NCBI RefSeq assembly: GCF_017873135.1
Contig: NZ_JAGGJV010000010.1
Span: 214,289 to 278,288 of the forward strand
DNA length: 64,000 nt
From: Rhizobium herbae
GTDB lineage: Bacteria > Pseudomonadota > Alphaproteobacteria > Rhizobiales > Rhizobiaceae
Direction of reading: 5' to 3'
Positions 8,901 to 18,169 of this stretch are shown here, one piece after another. Below the pieces are notes generated by a model. That model worked only from the letters and a program-made list of their open reading frames with translations, did not search any database and was not told where the DNA came from. The stretch's first letter is position 1. Each line of letters starts with the position of its first letter. The translations under genes were made by a program, and so were the position numbers.

Positions 8901-9296
8901 CGGCTTCGTCCTTGTTGACGCGAGGAGACGGGAGGCTGAACTCGTTCCGTCGGTACCACAGGCCGGCAATCATGAACAGGCGCCGGAGGACGCCCCCATC
9001 CGGGATGGCCAACAGTCCGTTATGGCGAGACAATCAGAGGCGTCACGCCCCGGAACAGGAGGCGACCCGCCGATATCGAATTTTACGATGCATAATCAAT
9101 AGCATAAAGCGCCAGAGCGATGGGCTAGTGTCAACGCCCATTCATCCGCCTTGCCGCCTATTGCCATATTATGGTGCAGCGCAGCATCCATGTATGGCCA
9201 TTCCCTGGACAAGAAGAAGCCCGCCGGATTTCTCTGGCGGGTTCCGGGTTTTGTGTGTGGGGCCTAACATCGACCACTTCCGCAGCGCCCCTGATC
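8901..9296. other. Intergenic region upstream of the RTX gene
   Basis: Nearly 400 bases without a convincing gene. The part next to the RTX start holds its ribosome site. An AT-richer stretch around 9070-9115 probably carries its promoter, but I cannot fix the -35/-10 boxes. The far end holds the hairpin at 9220-9241. Frames here lack ribosome sites and recognisable protein sequence. Confidence 0.5.
9220..9241 (-). terminator. Rho-independent-like terminator of the RND/esterase operon
   Basis: CCCGCC (9220-9225) pairs with GGCGGG (9236-9241). Read leftward, the stem is followed by CTTCTTCTTG, a pyrimidine-rich tail. It lies about 55 bases after the stop of the leftward esterase gene and fits the end of that operon. 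Confidence 0.6.
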
Positions 9297-10520
9297 TCAA
9301 TACGAGATCTGACCGTCAACGATCTGCCCGGTCGAGGGGGAAAGCTCGCGTTTCAACAGGTCGCGAGCCTCGCCGCTGATGACCGCGACCGGAGCCGCGA
9401 CGGCAGCACGCGCTGCCGACCCGGCGAAATTGACGGCCGCCACCCCGACACGATCCGCAAATGTCGCCTCTCGGCCAGCGAGCGTTTGGCCAGCCAGCCG
9501 TCGCCCAAGCAAGCGTACGATCTCAGGACTGTCGGCGAAGGTATTGTGGCCGAGCGGATCTTTGGTCTTGATGGCGCTCGTGTCGATGACCGAAACGCCA
9601 AGTTCTTCAAGCACGGAGGCATATGGCCTGAGATCCGAGCCACCGACGCGGTCGACGCCGCCCGAGAGCCAGCCGGACACCTCGAGAGCCTTGTCGTGTG
9701 TCGACGTCAGGATGGCAAAATGCGGCCGCTTCGGACCCATCTCGATGAACTGACGACGAAATACGTCGATGTCGATATCCGGCGATGCCAGAATGACGTT
9801 CTTGACCTTCGCCGGGATCGATTTTTCGCGCATGGCGACACCGCGCAGGGCCTCTGCGGCAAGCCAGCCCCCCATGGAGTGAGCGAGGATCGTCACATCG
9901 GCAACGTCGGGACTTTTCGCAGCCTGTAGGATCAGATCTTCCAGGGCACGGCGCGAATAGTTGGCACTCTCCTTGTCGTAGAGGTAGTCGAAGACACGGC
10001 CTCTCGACGGCCAGGTGAAGAGGATCGGTGTGGCATCGGTTCCCGAGTCATGGACGATCTGCGCGAAACGGAAGACCGCATCGGCATAGGTGTTGTTGAA
10101 TCCATGGACGAAAATGATGACCTGACGCTTGGAGTTTTGGTTTCTATGGTACCAGTCCAGGACCTGCCCTTCCGATTGGATTGCGGCAACCTTGGTGGCC
10201 GCAAACTCCTTTTCGGGGTTGGGCGGCATGCGCGAAGGCCATTGCACCTCTCCGATCTTGCGGTTCCGGTCGGAGGGTATCGATACGGTGACACTCTTGA
10301 GGGAAATAGCCGTTCCGCGGCCGCCGGAATAGAGTTTGCCGGGATCCTCCGACCGCTTGCGTGTCGTGGCGACCAGCATGGTGACCCGGCTTGTGTCTGT
10401 CGGAGCAGCGGCAAGGGGCTGAAGGACGTTCTGGACACGGCTGGCGCAACCCGACGCAGCAAGACACAGGACCAGGAGAAGCGGGGCGGTTCGCCCAAGG
10501 AACGTGAGCAGGGCTGTCAT
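9297..10520 (-). CDS. Lipoprotein alpha/beta-hydrolase, DUF900 family
   Basis: The ATG at 10520 overlaps the RND pump stop by four bases and is followed by a lipoprotein signal with lipobox ASGC (Cys about residue 22), so I use it rather than the longer upstream frame. The protein is 407 residues. The N-terminal region TMLVATTRKRSEDPG and the hydrolase core VIIFVHGFNNTYADAV, then ILAHSMGGWLAAEAL with the nucleophile Ser, are characteristic of DUF900 esterase-like proteins. Asp and His candidates lie in ASPDIDIDVF and DPLGHNTFAD. As last gene of an RND efflux operon it would sit at the membrane facing the periplasm. Substrate and link to efflux are unknown. Confidence 0.85.
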   Translation of the reverse strand: MTALLTFLGRTAPLLLVLCLAASGCASRVQNVLQPLAAAPTDTSRVTMLVATTRKRSEDPGKLYSGGRGTAISLKSVTVSIPSDRNRKIGEVQWPSRMPPNPEKEFAATKVAAIQSEGQVLDWYHRNQNSKRQVIIFVHGFNNTYADAVFRFAQIVHDSGTDATPILFTWPSRGRVFDYLYDKESANYSRRALEDLILQAAKSPDVADVTILAHSMGGWLAAEALRGVAMREKSIPAKVKNVILASPDIDIDVFRRQFIEMGPKRPHFAILTSTHDKALEVSGWLSGGVDRVGGSDLRPYASVLEELGVSVIDTSAIKTKDPLGHNTFADSPEIVRLLGRRLAGQTLAGREATFADRVGVAAVNFAGSAARAAVAAPVAVISGEARDLLKRELSPSTGQIVDGQISY

Positions 10521-13500
10521 GCCAGTTCCGCCCGTTCCTCGCGTGGTATCCGGAACCAGGCGACATACAGCGCCGGGAGGAACAGCAGCGTCAGCGCCGT
10601 TCCCACGACGATCCCACCCATCATGGCGTAGGCCATGGGGCCCCAGAATATTTCGTGCGAGATCGGGATCAGCGCGAGTGTCGCGGCTGCTGCCGTCAGC
10701 AGGATCGGCCGCATGCGGTGTTCGGTTGCCTCCACCACCGCCGTCCAAGCCGACTTTCCAGCTGCCCGCAATGTCTCAATCTCCACGATCAAAATTACCG
10801 AGTTGCGAATAAGGATTCCGACGAGCGCAAGCACGCCCAGGAGCGCGACGAAGCCAAGCGGGGCGTTGCTCATCAGCAGGGCGGCGACGACACCGATGAG
10901 CGCCAAGGGCGCAACCGAAAAGACCAGGAACAACCGGTGGAAGCTCTGAAGCTGGACCATTAGCAGCGTTGCCATGATGAGCAACATAGCCGGCGCCACC
11001 GTCGCAATCGGACCCTGCGACTTGGCACTTTCCTCCACCGCGCCGCCGACCTTGACGGAATACCCGGCAGGCAGTGTCTTCTCGAAAGCCGCAACCTTGT
11101 CGGAGAGCGCCTTCACGATGGTTGCCGGCTGCGTCGCATCGCCGATCCCGGCCTGGATCGTGATGGCCGGGACCCTGTCGCGGCGCCAGATCGTCGGCTG
11201 TTCGAGCTCATACCGGAACGCCGCGACCGATGACAGCGGAACAGGCTGACCGCTGCTGCTCTGCAGCTGCAGATCGAGCAACGTGTCGATCGACTCCCGC
11301 TCCTTTTCTGCGGCACGGCCGACCACGTCGACCAGGTAGATGTCGTCCCTGACCTGCGTTACTGCATTCCCTTGAACGACGGTGTTCAGCGCCATGGCGA
11401 TGTCCTGGGACGAAACACCGAGCTGTCGTGCCTTGTCCTGCAGTACGTCGATCTTCACGACGCGGGTCGGCTCATTCCAGTCGAAAGCCAGGTTTGTCAG
11501 CGAAGGATGCGCGCCAATAACGGTGCCGAGTTTCTGCGCCAGATCGCGCACCGTCTGGAGATCCTCACCGGACACGCGGTACTGAACCGGTTTGCCGACA
11601 GGCGGGCCGATGTCCAGAAGCTTTACATAGGCGTCAGTCCCAGGAAACGTCTTCTGAAGATAAGCTTGCGCTTCCTGCTTCAGCTTGTCGCGAACGTCGA
11701 GCCCTTTGGTGACGATGATCGTCTGCCCGAAAGAAACATCAGCCGGCTGCACGTCGAAGGAAAGGATGAAGCGCGGCGCACCTCTTCCGACGTAGGTCGA
11801 CCAGTGCTCCACCGCAGGGTTGCCGGCCAGCACCTCACGCTCGAACTGAGCCATCTGACGGCTCGTTTCGGCAATGGAACTGTTCTGCGGCAGGTTCCAG
11901 TCGACGATCAGTTCCGGCCGGTCGGAGCTCGGGAAGAACTGCTGTTGCACCAGCGACAGGCTGATGATCGATCCGGCGAAAAGAACCACCGTGGCAATGA
12001 TCGTCATCCAGCGCCAGCGCAGGCAGAATTGTAGCAGTCCAGAGAACACCTTTGCGAACCGGCCCTTGTGTTCGGCATGCTTCTTCATCGTCTTGGGAAG
12101 CAAGGTTACGCCGATGAGGGGTGTAAACAATACCGCGACGATCCAGGAGACGACGAGCGAAACGGCAATCACGACGAAGAGGGTGAAGGTGAATTCGCCG
12201 GCGCTGCTTTTGTTAAATGCGACCGGTATAAAGCCCGCGACGGTGACGAGCGTGCCCGTCAGCATCGGGAAGGCCGTGGATGTGTAGACGTGAGTGGCGG
12301 CTTTCCGGAGAGTCTCGCCCAGTTCCAGCCGTGCCACCATCATCTCGACGGCGATCATGGCGTCGTCAACGAGAAGACCGAGCGCAATAATGAGCGCCCC
12401 CAGCGAGATTCGCTGCAGCGAGATGTCGGCATAGAGCATCACCACGAAGGTGATGGCGAGCACGAGCGGGATGGCTATCGCTACGACCAGGCCAGCCCTG
12501 AACCCGAGACTGATGAAACTGATCGCGAGCACGATCGCGACCGCCTCGAACAGGGCCTTTGTGAACCCTCCAACCGCCTCGTCAACCACTTTCGGCTGGT
12601 CGGATACCTGTTCGACCGAAACGCCGACGGGAAGATCCCGGACAATTTTGGTCATCGTTTTTTCGAGCGCTTCGCCGAAGGCGAGCAGGTTGCCGCCCGT
12701 CTTCATTCCAATCGCCAGCCCGATCGCCGGCTTTCCGTTGAAGCGGAAGAGCGAAGTGGGCGGGTCGACATAACCGCGGGTGATGTTGGCGACGTCGGTC
12801 AGAGGAAAGAAGCGATCGTTCACTCTCAGATTGATCCCGCGCAAGGTGTCTTCGGAGATGAAGCGTCCGCCGACGCGCAGGGCAATGCGTTCCGGTCCTG
12901 CCTCGATAAAACCCGACTGGGTGACGGCATTCTGCGCCTGTAGCGTGGCGATGATGTCGGCGCGGTCGATGCCGAGGGCCGCGATCTTGCGGGTAGAGAA
13001 TTCGAGGTAGATCACCTCGTCCTGTGCACCGACGATGTCGACCTTGCCGACATCCGGGATCTTGAGAATCTGCGTTCGCGCGCCCTCGGCGAAATCACGC
13101 AACTCCCTGTGACTAAGCCCGTCTCCTGTAAAGGCAAAGATATTGCCGTAGACATCCCCGAATTGGTCGTCGAAAAACGGACCGACCACGCCCTGCGGAA
13201 ACTCGTGCTTGATATCGTCAATCAGGTTGCGTACCCGCGACCAGGTCGGCTTGACATCCCGGGCATTCGTATCCGGCAGCAGATCGACGAAGACGATCGC
13301 CTGACCAGCGGTCGTGATGCTTCTTGTATGTTCCAGGTTATCGAGTTCCTGCAGCTTCTTTTCGATGCGGTCCGTAACCTGCTGCGTCACTTCCTCGGCC
13401 GAGGCACCGGGCCACTGAGCCTGTATCACCATCGTCTTGATCGTGAAGGACGGATCTTCTTCACGGCCCAGACTTAGATAGGCATACGCGCCCGCCAGTG

Positions 13501-13573
13501 CGAAGATGATCATGAAATACCAGACGAGAGAGCGATGCTCGAGCGCCCAGTCCGAAAGGTTGAATTTGCTCAC
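10517..13573 (-). CDS. RND efflux pump, inner-membrane transporter (HAE-type)
   Basis: 1018 residues, the usual length of AcrB/MexB-type pumps. It has a first helix near residues 12-32, a large periplasmic porter domain, a TM4 with the proton-relay motif GLLVDDAMIAVEMM near residue 400, and a second half repeating the pattern (LTAAAATLALIPISHEIFWGPMA near residue 965). The early segment YLSLGREEDPSFTIKTM is typical of the rhizobial branch of this family. The start overlaps the adaptor stop by four bases. With two adaptors encoded upstream it would export hydrophobic compounds; the outer-membrane partner is probably the NodT-type protein at 18805. Confidence 0.95.
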   Translation of the reverse strand: MSKFNLSDWALEHRSLVWYFMIIFALAGAYAYLSLGREEDPSFTIKTMVIQAQWPGASAEEVTQQVTDRIEKKLQELDNLEHTRSITTAGQAIVFVDLLPDTNARDVKPTWSRVRNLIDDIKHEFPQGVVGPFFDDQFGDVYGNIFAFTGDGLSHRELRDFAEGARTQILKIPDVGKVDIVGAQDEVIYLEFSTRKIAALGIDRADIIATLQAQNAVTQSGFIEAGPERIALRVGGRFISEDTLRGINLRVNDRFFPLTDVANITRGYVDPPTSLFRFNGKPAIGLAIGMKTGGNLLAFGEALEKTMTKIVRDLPVGVSVEQVSDQPKVVDEAVGGFTKALFEAVAIVLAISFISLGFRAGLVVAIAIPLVLAITFVVMLYADISLQRISLGALIIALGLLVDDAMIAVEMMVARLELGETLRKAATHVYTSTAFPMLTGTLVTVAGFIPVAFNKSSAGEFTFTLFVVIAVSLVVSWIVAVLFTPLIGVTLLPKTMKKHAEHKGRFAKVFSGLLQFCLRWRWMTIIATVVLFAGSIISLSLVQQQFFPSSDRPELIVDWNLPQNSSIAETSRQMAQFEREVLAGNPAVEHWSTYVGRGAPRFILSFDVQPADVSFGQTIIVTKGLDVRDKLKQEAQAYLQKTFPGTDAYVKLLDIGPPVGKPVQYRVSGEDLQTVRDLAQKLGTVIGAHPSLTNLAFDWNEPTRVVKIDVLQDKARQLGVSSQDIAMALNTVVQGNAVTQVRDDIYLVDVVGRAAEKERESIDTLLDLQLQSSSGQPVPLSSVAAFRYELEQPTIWRRDRVPAITIQAGIGDATQPATIVKALSDKVAAFEKTLPAGYSVKVGGAVEESAKSQGPIATVAPAMLLIMATLLMVQLQSFHRLFLVFSVAPLALIGVVAALLMSNAPLGFVALLGVLALVGILIRNSVILIVEIETLRAAGKSAWTAVVEATEHRMRPILLTAAAATLALIPISHEIFWGPMAYAMMGGIVVGTALTLLFLPALYVAWFRIPREERAELA

Positions 13574-14667
13574 GGGCGTGGCTCCTGTGCGAGTTTAACT
13601 TTCTGTCCATCGGCAAGTTCGTTGACCCCGGCGATGACGACTTCTTCGCCCTCCCGCAGCCCGGACAGTATCCGGACAGAGCGGGCATCGGCCGCCGGGG
13701 CATTGAGCTGGACCGGTCTCGGCGTGACGGTTCCTGTCGACGGATTCACGACCCAGACCTGGTCAGCGCCACCCTTGTGACAAATGGCGGCGATCGGTAG
13801 CGCGATTTCTCGTGTCTTTCCGTCAACCATAGGCGTCGCGGTCACCACTGCACCGAGGCGGAAAACCTCCGGTGCCTGATCAACTGCGATCTTCAGCCTG
13901 TGGGTCCGGGTATTGGCATCCGCCTGCGGCCCGATCTCGCGCACGACGCCAAAGGTCTGCACAGTGCGATCGAGTTGGAGGGCGATGTTGAAGCGGTCAT
14001 CCAGATGCACGGATCGAAATTGCGCCTCGGGAACATCGACGACCACATCACGCTGTTCCAGACGTGCCAGCCTGAGGACTGGCTGGCCCGCCGAAACTGT
14101 CTGCCCCATTTCAACGAAGGTGGCGGTAACAACGCCGTCGAACTCCGCCCTCACCTCGGCATAACCAAGCTGCTCATGCGCCTTGGCGAGGCTGGCCATC
14201 GATTTTGCGACATTCGCTTTGGCCGATTTCAATTGTTGCTCGGCAAGGTCCCGATCCGCAACGCTGGCGGCGTTTATGCGCGCAAGGGTACGCCTGCGCT
14301 TTTCTGTCATGGCAGCGTTCTCAAACTGCGCCTCGGCATCACGCAGGTCGGCCTCTGCGCTCCTGACCGCCAGCCGCAGGCTCAGCGGATCAATCTCGGC
14401 AACAAGATCGCCTTTCTCCACGAGATCGCCCACGTCGACCTTGCGCGATACGATTCGTCCGAGCGTGCGGAAGGCCAGGTCGGTCTCGACCCGGGCCCGG
14501 ACAACCCCGGGCAAGCCCCGGGCCTCCTCCTGCTCGGCTGTCACCGTGACGGATTTGACGGGACGGGGGCCTACCTCCTCGCCTGCGACCGAGCTTTGCT
14601 CGCAGCTGACAAGAAGTGAGATCGACAGAAAAAGGGGAAGGGAAGCATACCAACGGTTAAGGCTCAT
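13570..14667 (-). CDS. RND periplasmic adaptor (membrane fusion protein) 1
   Basis: 365 residues with an N-terminal lipoprotein-like signal (LFLSISLLVSCEQSS, lipobox VSC). Then come the biotinyl-lipoyl strand (GRIVSRKVDVGDLVEKGDLVAE), a helical hairpin of about 70 residues rich in Ala, Glu and Arg, the returning strand (YAEVRAEFDGVVTATFVEMG), and beta-barrel and membrane-proximal domains. It bridges the RND pump to an outer-membrane channel. It overlaps the pump gene by four bases and starts two bases after the stop of the second adaptor gene, so the three are one translationally coupled unit. Confidence 0.92.
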   Translation of the reverse strand: MSLNRWYASLPLFLSISLLVSCEQSSVAGEEVGPRPVKSVTVTAEQEEARGLPGVVRARVETDLAFRTLGRIVSRKVDVGDLVEKGDLVAEIDPLSLRLAVRSAEADLRDAEAQFENAAMTEKRRRTLARINAASVADRDLAEQQLKSAKANVAKSMASLAKAHEQLGYAEVRAEFDGVVTATFVEMGQTVSAGQPVLRLARLEQRDVVVDVPEAQFRSVHLDDRFNIALQLDRTVQTFGVVREIGPQADANTRTHRLKIAVDQAPEVFRLGAVVTATPMVDGKTREIALPIAAICHKGGADQVWVVNPSTGTVTPRPVQLNAPAADARSVRILSGLREGEEVVIAGVNELADGQKVKLAQEPRP

Positions 14668-14668
14668 C

Positions 14669-15733
14669 TCACTTGCCCTCCCAGGCCACTGCCTGGCCTT
14701 CCTTGAGAAACTTTCCGCCGTCCGTGACGATCAGATCATTGGGGGCGATGCCGCCGGTCACGACGAAATCGTTTTTGCGGTAGCGGGCGACCGTAACCTT
14801 GCGGAGGGACACGGAGCGGCTTTCGCTGTCGACCAGCCACACGGCGGGTTCACCTTTGGCCGAGGCGATCGCGCTATAGGACAGCACGATGCCCTTGCGC
14901 GGAGACGAGCGAAGCTTGCCCACGACCGGCGTGCCGAGCGGCCATTGCGCGTCCTGCGGAAACCCGACCTTGATCCGGATTGTACCGGCTTTGGTGTCTA
15001 TCACCGGGGAGACCTCCCGGATGCCGGCATGCACTTGGAGCGCACGATCGCCGACCGGCGCCACCTCGACGTCGGCTGACGGGGGGCCGCCCAGGAAGAA
15101 AGCCTCGAAGACATCGAACACCGCATCCCGGGGGCCGTCATGGGCAAGCGTGAAGGCGGACTGCGCGGCTGACACAACCTGCCCCACCTCTATGTTTCGC
15201 GCGGTGATGATCCCATCGGTATCGGCCTTCAACTCCGTATAGGACAATGCGTCCAGGGCTGTTGCCAGCGCTGCCTTTGCAGCTTCCAGAGAGGCCTGCG
15301 CGCTCGTCAGGTCCTTGCGAGATTCGTCAAAAACCTGCTGCGCTATCACCTGTGCCTGGGCGAGCTTTTCGGCCCGCTCGAAGGCCAGCATCTTTTGATT
15401 GACGATTGCCTGCGCCGATTCCAATGCGGCCCGGGCGACGCTTACGTCGGCTTGTTGCTCGACATCGTGAAGCCGTGCGAGGACTTCTCCGGCGTGAACG
15501 TGCGAGCCGACATCAACCCATCTCTGAATGACCCTGCCACTGATGCGAAAGGAAAGTTCAGTCTGGATCCGGGCCTTCACCTCGCCCGTGATTTCCGCGC
15601 CCGGCTGATACTGGGCGGTCGTCGCGGGAACGACCCGCACCTGTTGCGGCGGTGGCGCCACCCGGGCCTGGTCCTCACAGCTGGCCAAGTAGGCGCAGGC
15701 AAGACCAATTCCCAACAATCGAAAAGGCTGCAT
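14669..15733 (-). CDS. RND periplasmic adaptor (membrane fusion protein) 2
   Basis: 354 residues from the ATG at 15733, chosen because GGAG lies seven bases upstream and the lipoprotein signal (GIGLACAYLASC) begins directly after it. The domain order is that of the other adaptor: lipoyl strands (ISGRVIQRWVDVGSHVHAGE), a coiled-coil hairpin (about residues 90-160), the second lipoyl half (YTELKADTDGIITARNIEVG) and a barrel. The two adaptors clearly differ, so this is not a recent duplication; they may form a mixed hexamer. It is the promoter-proximal gene, divergent from the TetR gene, whose product probably represses it. Confidence 0.9.
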   Translation of the reverse strand: MQPFRLLGIGLACAYLASCEDQARVAPPPQQVRVVPATTAQYQPGAEITGEVKARIQTELSFRISGRVIQRWVDVGSHVHAGEVLARLHDVEQQADVSVARAALESAQAIVNQKMLAFERAEKLAQAQVIAQQVFDESRKDLTSAQASLEAAKAALATALDALSYTELKADTDGIITARNIEVGQVVSAAQSAFTLAHDGPRDAVFDVFEAFFLGGPPSADVEVAPVGDRALQVHAGIREVSPVIDTKAGTIRIKVGFPQDAQWPLGTPVVGKLRSSPRKGIVLSYSAIASAKGEPAVWLVDSESRSVSLRKVTVARYRKNDFVVTGGIAPNDLIVTDGGKFLKEGQAVAWEGK

Positions 15734-15821
15734 TTTTTGCTCCGCTAGTGTTGCAACCAAAAAAGAGCCCACGCCGTTCATTTGCAGTCTCCGATCTGAT
15801 GCGTGACGGGCCGCAGCCCTA

Positions 15822-15888
15822 TGTTGACAGCGCCCACTTAAGCGCAGAAGTAGACATTGTCAACATTGACTTGGCATAAAAGTTGACA
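15822..15888. promoter_or_regulatory. Divergent promoter region with TGTTGACA/TGTCAACA repeats (TetR operator candidate)
   Basis: TGTTGACA (15822-15829) and its exact complement TGTCAACA (15858-15865) are followed by GTTGACA (15882-15888). Thus three copies of one half-site, alternating in direction, lie between the adaptor operon and the TetR gene. The half-site contains a TTGACA -35-like box, so occupancy by a repressor would block promoters in both directions. Binding by the adjacent TetR protein is inferred. Confidence 0.5.
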
Positions 15889-15918
15889 CGCGCAACATCA
15901 GCATCTAGATGGACAAGC

Positions 15919-16605
15919 ATGACCAAAGCCGCTTCAACTGCAGATCAGCGCCCCTATCACCATGGAGACCTACACCGGGCGATCGTCGGTGCTGCGCTCG
16001 ATGTCCTCAGCGAATCGCAAAGCACGGAGTTTTCGCTTCGGGAACTCGCCCGTCGAGCGGGCGTCAGCCATAACGCCCCCTACAAGCACTTCGCCGACAA
16101 ACGTGATTTGTTGGCGGCCGTCTCGGCGGCAGGATTCGAGCTTCTCGCAAAAAAGATGAGCGACGCGACGCAGCATCTCGACAGTCCGCGCGAGCGGCTG
16201 GCAGCAATTGCGCGTGCTTATGTTTGTGGCGGAGTCAACAATCCCGCGCTCTATAGGTTGATGTTCGGCGGCTATCTTGCCGGTCAGGATAATGGGCGCC
16301 CTGCTATCGAAAGAAATGCGGCTGAGAGCTTGAAGGCGCTTCTGGTGGACGCGATAAGCGACGGCGCTCTCGGACGCCTCCTTCCGAACACCGTGGCAAA
16401 TACACGAGAGATTAATGGTGCCATTCTAATCTTTTGGTCGCAAATGCATGGTCTCACTTTGTTGCTGGTAGACCACCTCGTCGGCCCCAGCGAAAAGGCA
16501 GACGAGCTGAGCGAGAGCGTCCTGCAAAGTATGCTTGATGGCTTGGCGAATGTTATTCCCGCCATCCCGGCAGGCGTGTGGGTAGGTCCTCCGCCTGCCG
16601 GGTAG
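15919..16605 (+). CDS. TetR/AcrR-family repressor (WHG-domain type)
   Basis: 228 residues from the ATG at 15919 (an earlier frame start at 15883 lies inside the operator region). The N-terminal segment PYHHGDLHRAIVGAALDVL, the helix-turn-helix FSLRELARRAGVSHNAPYKHFADK and the following DLLAAVSAAGFE mark the TetR branch with a WHG-type C-terminal ligand domain. It is divergent from the efflux operon and most likely represses it until a pump substrate binds. A stem-loop overlaps its last codons. Confidence 0.9.
   Translation: MTKAASTADQRPYHHGDLHRAIVGAALDVLSESQSTEFSLRELARRAGVSHNAPYKHFADKRDLLAAVSAAGFELLAKKMSDATQHLDSPRERLAAIARAYVCGGVNNPALYRLMFGGYLAGQDNGRPAIERNAAESLKALLVDAISDGALGRLLPNTVANTREINGAILIFWSQMHGLTLLLVDHLVGPSEKADELSESVLQSMLDGLANVIPAIPAGVWVGPPPAG
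16566..16602. terminator. Stem-loop between convergent TetR and secretin genes
   Basis: CCCGGCAGGCG (16566-16576) is perfectly complementary to CGCCTGCCGGG (16592-16602), an 11-bp stem inside the last codons of the TetR gene and 47 bases beyond the secretin stop. No clear U-run follows on either strand. It may serve as a bidirectional terminator. Confidence 0.4.
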
Positions 16606-16648
16606 ATTGCATTCAGCCCCCCTCATAGCGCAACGCTTTGCCGCAACG

Positions 16649-18169
16649 TTATTTGTAGATGAACCCCACCGATCCGTAATAGCGGCCTTCCGGCTTCTTT
16701 CCAGTTGCGCCGTAAATTCGGTTGACGTGGCCAAGGAAGCCGCTTTCCAAATCGTTTGCGGGGTTGAAATTGTCGTCGGGTCGAGAAATCGCCGAGCGGG
16801 CGACGGGCCGAACCAGATATGGCGTTGCAATGATGACCAGCTCTGATTCGTTGCGGATAAAGTCTTTGCTTCGAAACAGCGCACCAAAAACCGGGATCTT
16901 TGACATGCCCGGCAGACCGGAGATGGCCTGACGGACATTGTCCTGTACCAAACCCGCGATCACAATCGATCCCCCCGACGGCAATTCGACGGTCGTGGAC
17001 GCTTCGCGTTTTCGAATGGCGAGGTAGGTCTGGCCGGGAACGCTTGCATCCGAATTGCCGTTAACGATGGAGCCTTCGAACGTCGGCTCAGAAACCTTGG
17101 TTTCGATGAAGAGACTGATGCGGCCCGGTCCGAGCACGACCGGCTTGAAGTTGAGTTCGATGCCGTATTCCACACTCTCGACCTCGCGGGTCACGGTTTT
17201 GCTGCCATCGTCCTCTTGCGTGACCTCCTGACCGGACGCCAGGCGGTAGTCGCCACCCACATAGAGCTTGGCTTCTTGTCCGGAAATGGCGGTGAGACTG
17301 GGTTCAGCCAGCGTGCGCATGACGCCGGCCTGTTCCATTGCATTCATTGAACTCGATAGATCAAAACCTCCGACCGAGCCGTGGAACGTCGATGCGGTCG
17401 TATTTGTCGCATTGCCGAGGTTTGACGGATTTGAAAAAGAGAAATCGACCCCCGACCCGGTGATCGAGCCGCTAAACCCAAGTTGTTTCAAAACCTGACG
17501 GCTGACCTCGGCGACAGTGACCTTGAGCGTGACCTGATCCTCGCCCTCCACTCTCAGCAAGTTGACAATCTGTGACGTCTGGCGGTCCTCTGCAAAGATG
17601 GCGGCGTCACCATTGTTGCCTTGTGCGGTAATGTTGCGTGTTGTCGCCTCCCCTCCCTTCAGAAAGGCCTCGGCCAGGTCAGCGGCGGTCGTGGAATCCA
17701 ACGTTGTACTGACGGTGCCGGTAAGCACGATGTTATCGGAGACGATTTCGACACTGATGTCCGCATCCCTTATGAAGCGGCGCAGGTTGGCCTCCAACTC
17801 CGCGATGTCGCGCTCGATGCGGATGTCAAGTCTGACGATCTCTTTACCGTCAGGACCAAAGACGAAGATGTTGGTCTGACCGATCGACTTGCCAAAAAGA
17901 TAGATTCGCCGCGAGGTCCGTGTCACCGCATCGGCAAGGGACGGATCGGCAACAAGTATATCATGCGCGTCCGAGGGAAGATCGACAACGACAGCCTTGT
18001 TGAGGCCAAGCTTTATCGCCTCTTTTGCTCCAGGACCGACATTCGAAATCCTCATGATCGTATCGTGAGGCTCTGGCCCTTCCAACCCCGGAGGCTTACG
18101 ATTTTCGGCATTTGCAAAGCATACATGGAGGAAAATCCAGAGGGCGGTTGCGATGCAAACCCGTATCAT
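16649..18169 (-). CDS. Secretin, CpaC/RcpA-like (Tad pilus type), orphan
   Basis: 506 residues from the ATG at 18169 (GAGG nine bases upstream), with a signal peptide cleaved near residue 22. The N-terminal domain (AVVVDLPSDAHDILVADPSLADAV) matches the CpaC N-domain. A BON-like section lies near residues 125-170, and the secretin domain covers about 250-490 with TLAEPSLTAISGQEAKLYVGG and the conserved end (VQDNVRQAISGLPGMSKIPV and ATPYLVRPVARS). Such proteins form the outer-membrane gate of Tad or type II/III systems. No other tad/cpa gene is nearby: the neighbours are an efflux regulator and an efflux channel. It could serve a pilus encoded elsewhere or be a repurposed pore. Confidence 0.88.
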   Translation of the reverse strand: MIRVCIATALWIFLHVCFANAENRKPPGLEGPEPHDTIMRISNVGPGAKEAIKLGLNKAVVVDLPSDAHDILVADPSLADAVTRTSRRIYLFGKSIGQTNIFVFGPDGKEIVRLDIRIERDIAELEANLRRFIRDADISVEIVSDNIVLTGTVSTTLDSTTAADLAEAFLKGGEATTRNITAQGNNGDAAIFAEDRQTSQIVNLLRVEGEDQVTLKVTVAEVSRQVLKQLGFSGSITGSGVDFSFSNPSNLGNATNTTASTFHGSVGGFDLSSSMNAMEQAGVMRTLAEPSLTAISGQEAKLYVGGDYRLASGQEVTQEDDGSKTVTREVESVEYGIELNFKPVVLGPGRISLFIETKVSEPTFEGSIVNGNSDASVPGQTYLAIRKREASTTVELPSGGSIVIAGLVQDNVRQAISGLPGMSKIPVFGALFRSKDFIRNESELVIIATPYLVRPVARSAISRPDDNFNPANDLESGFLGHVNRIYGATGKKPEGRYYGSVGFIYK

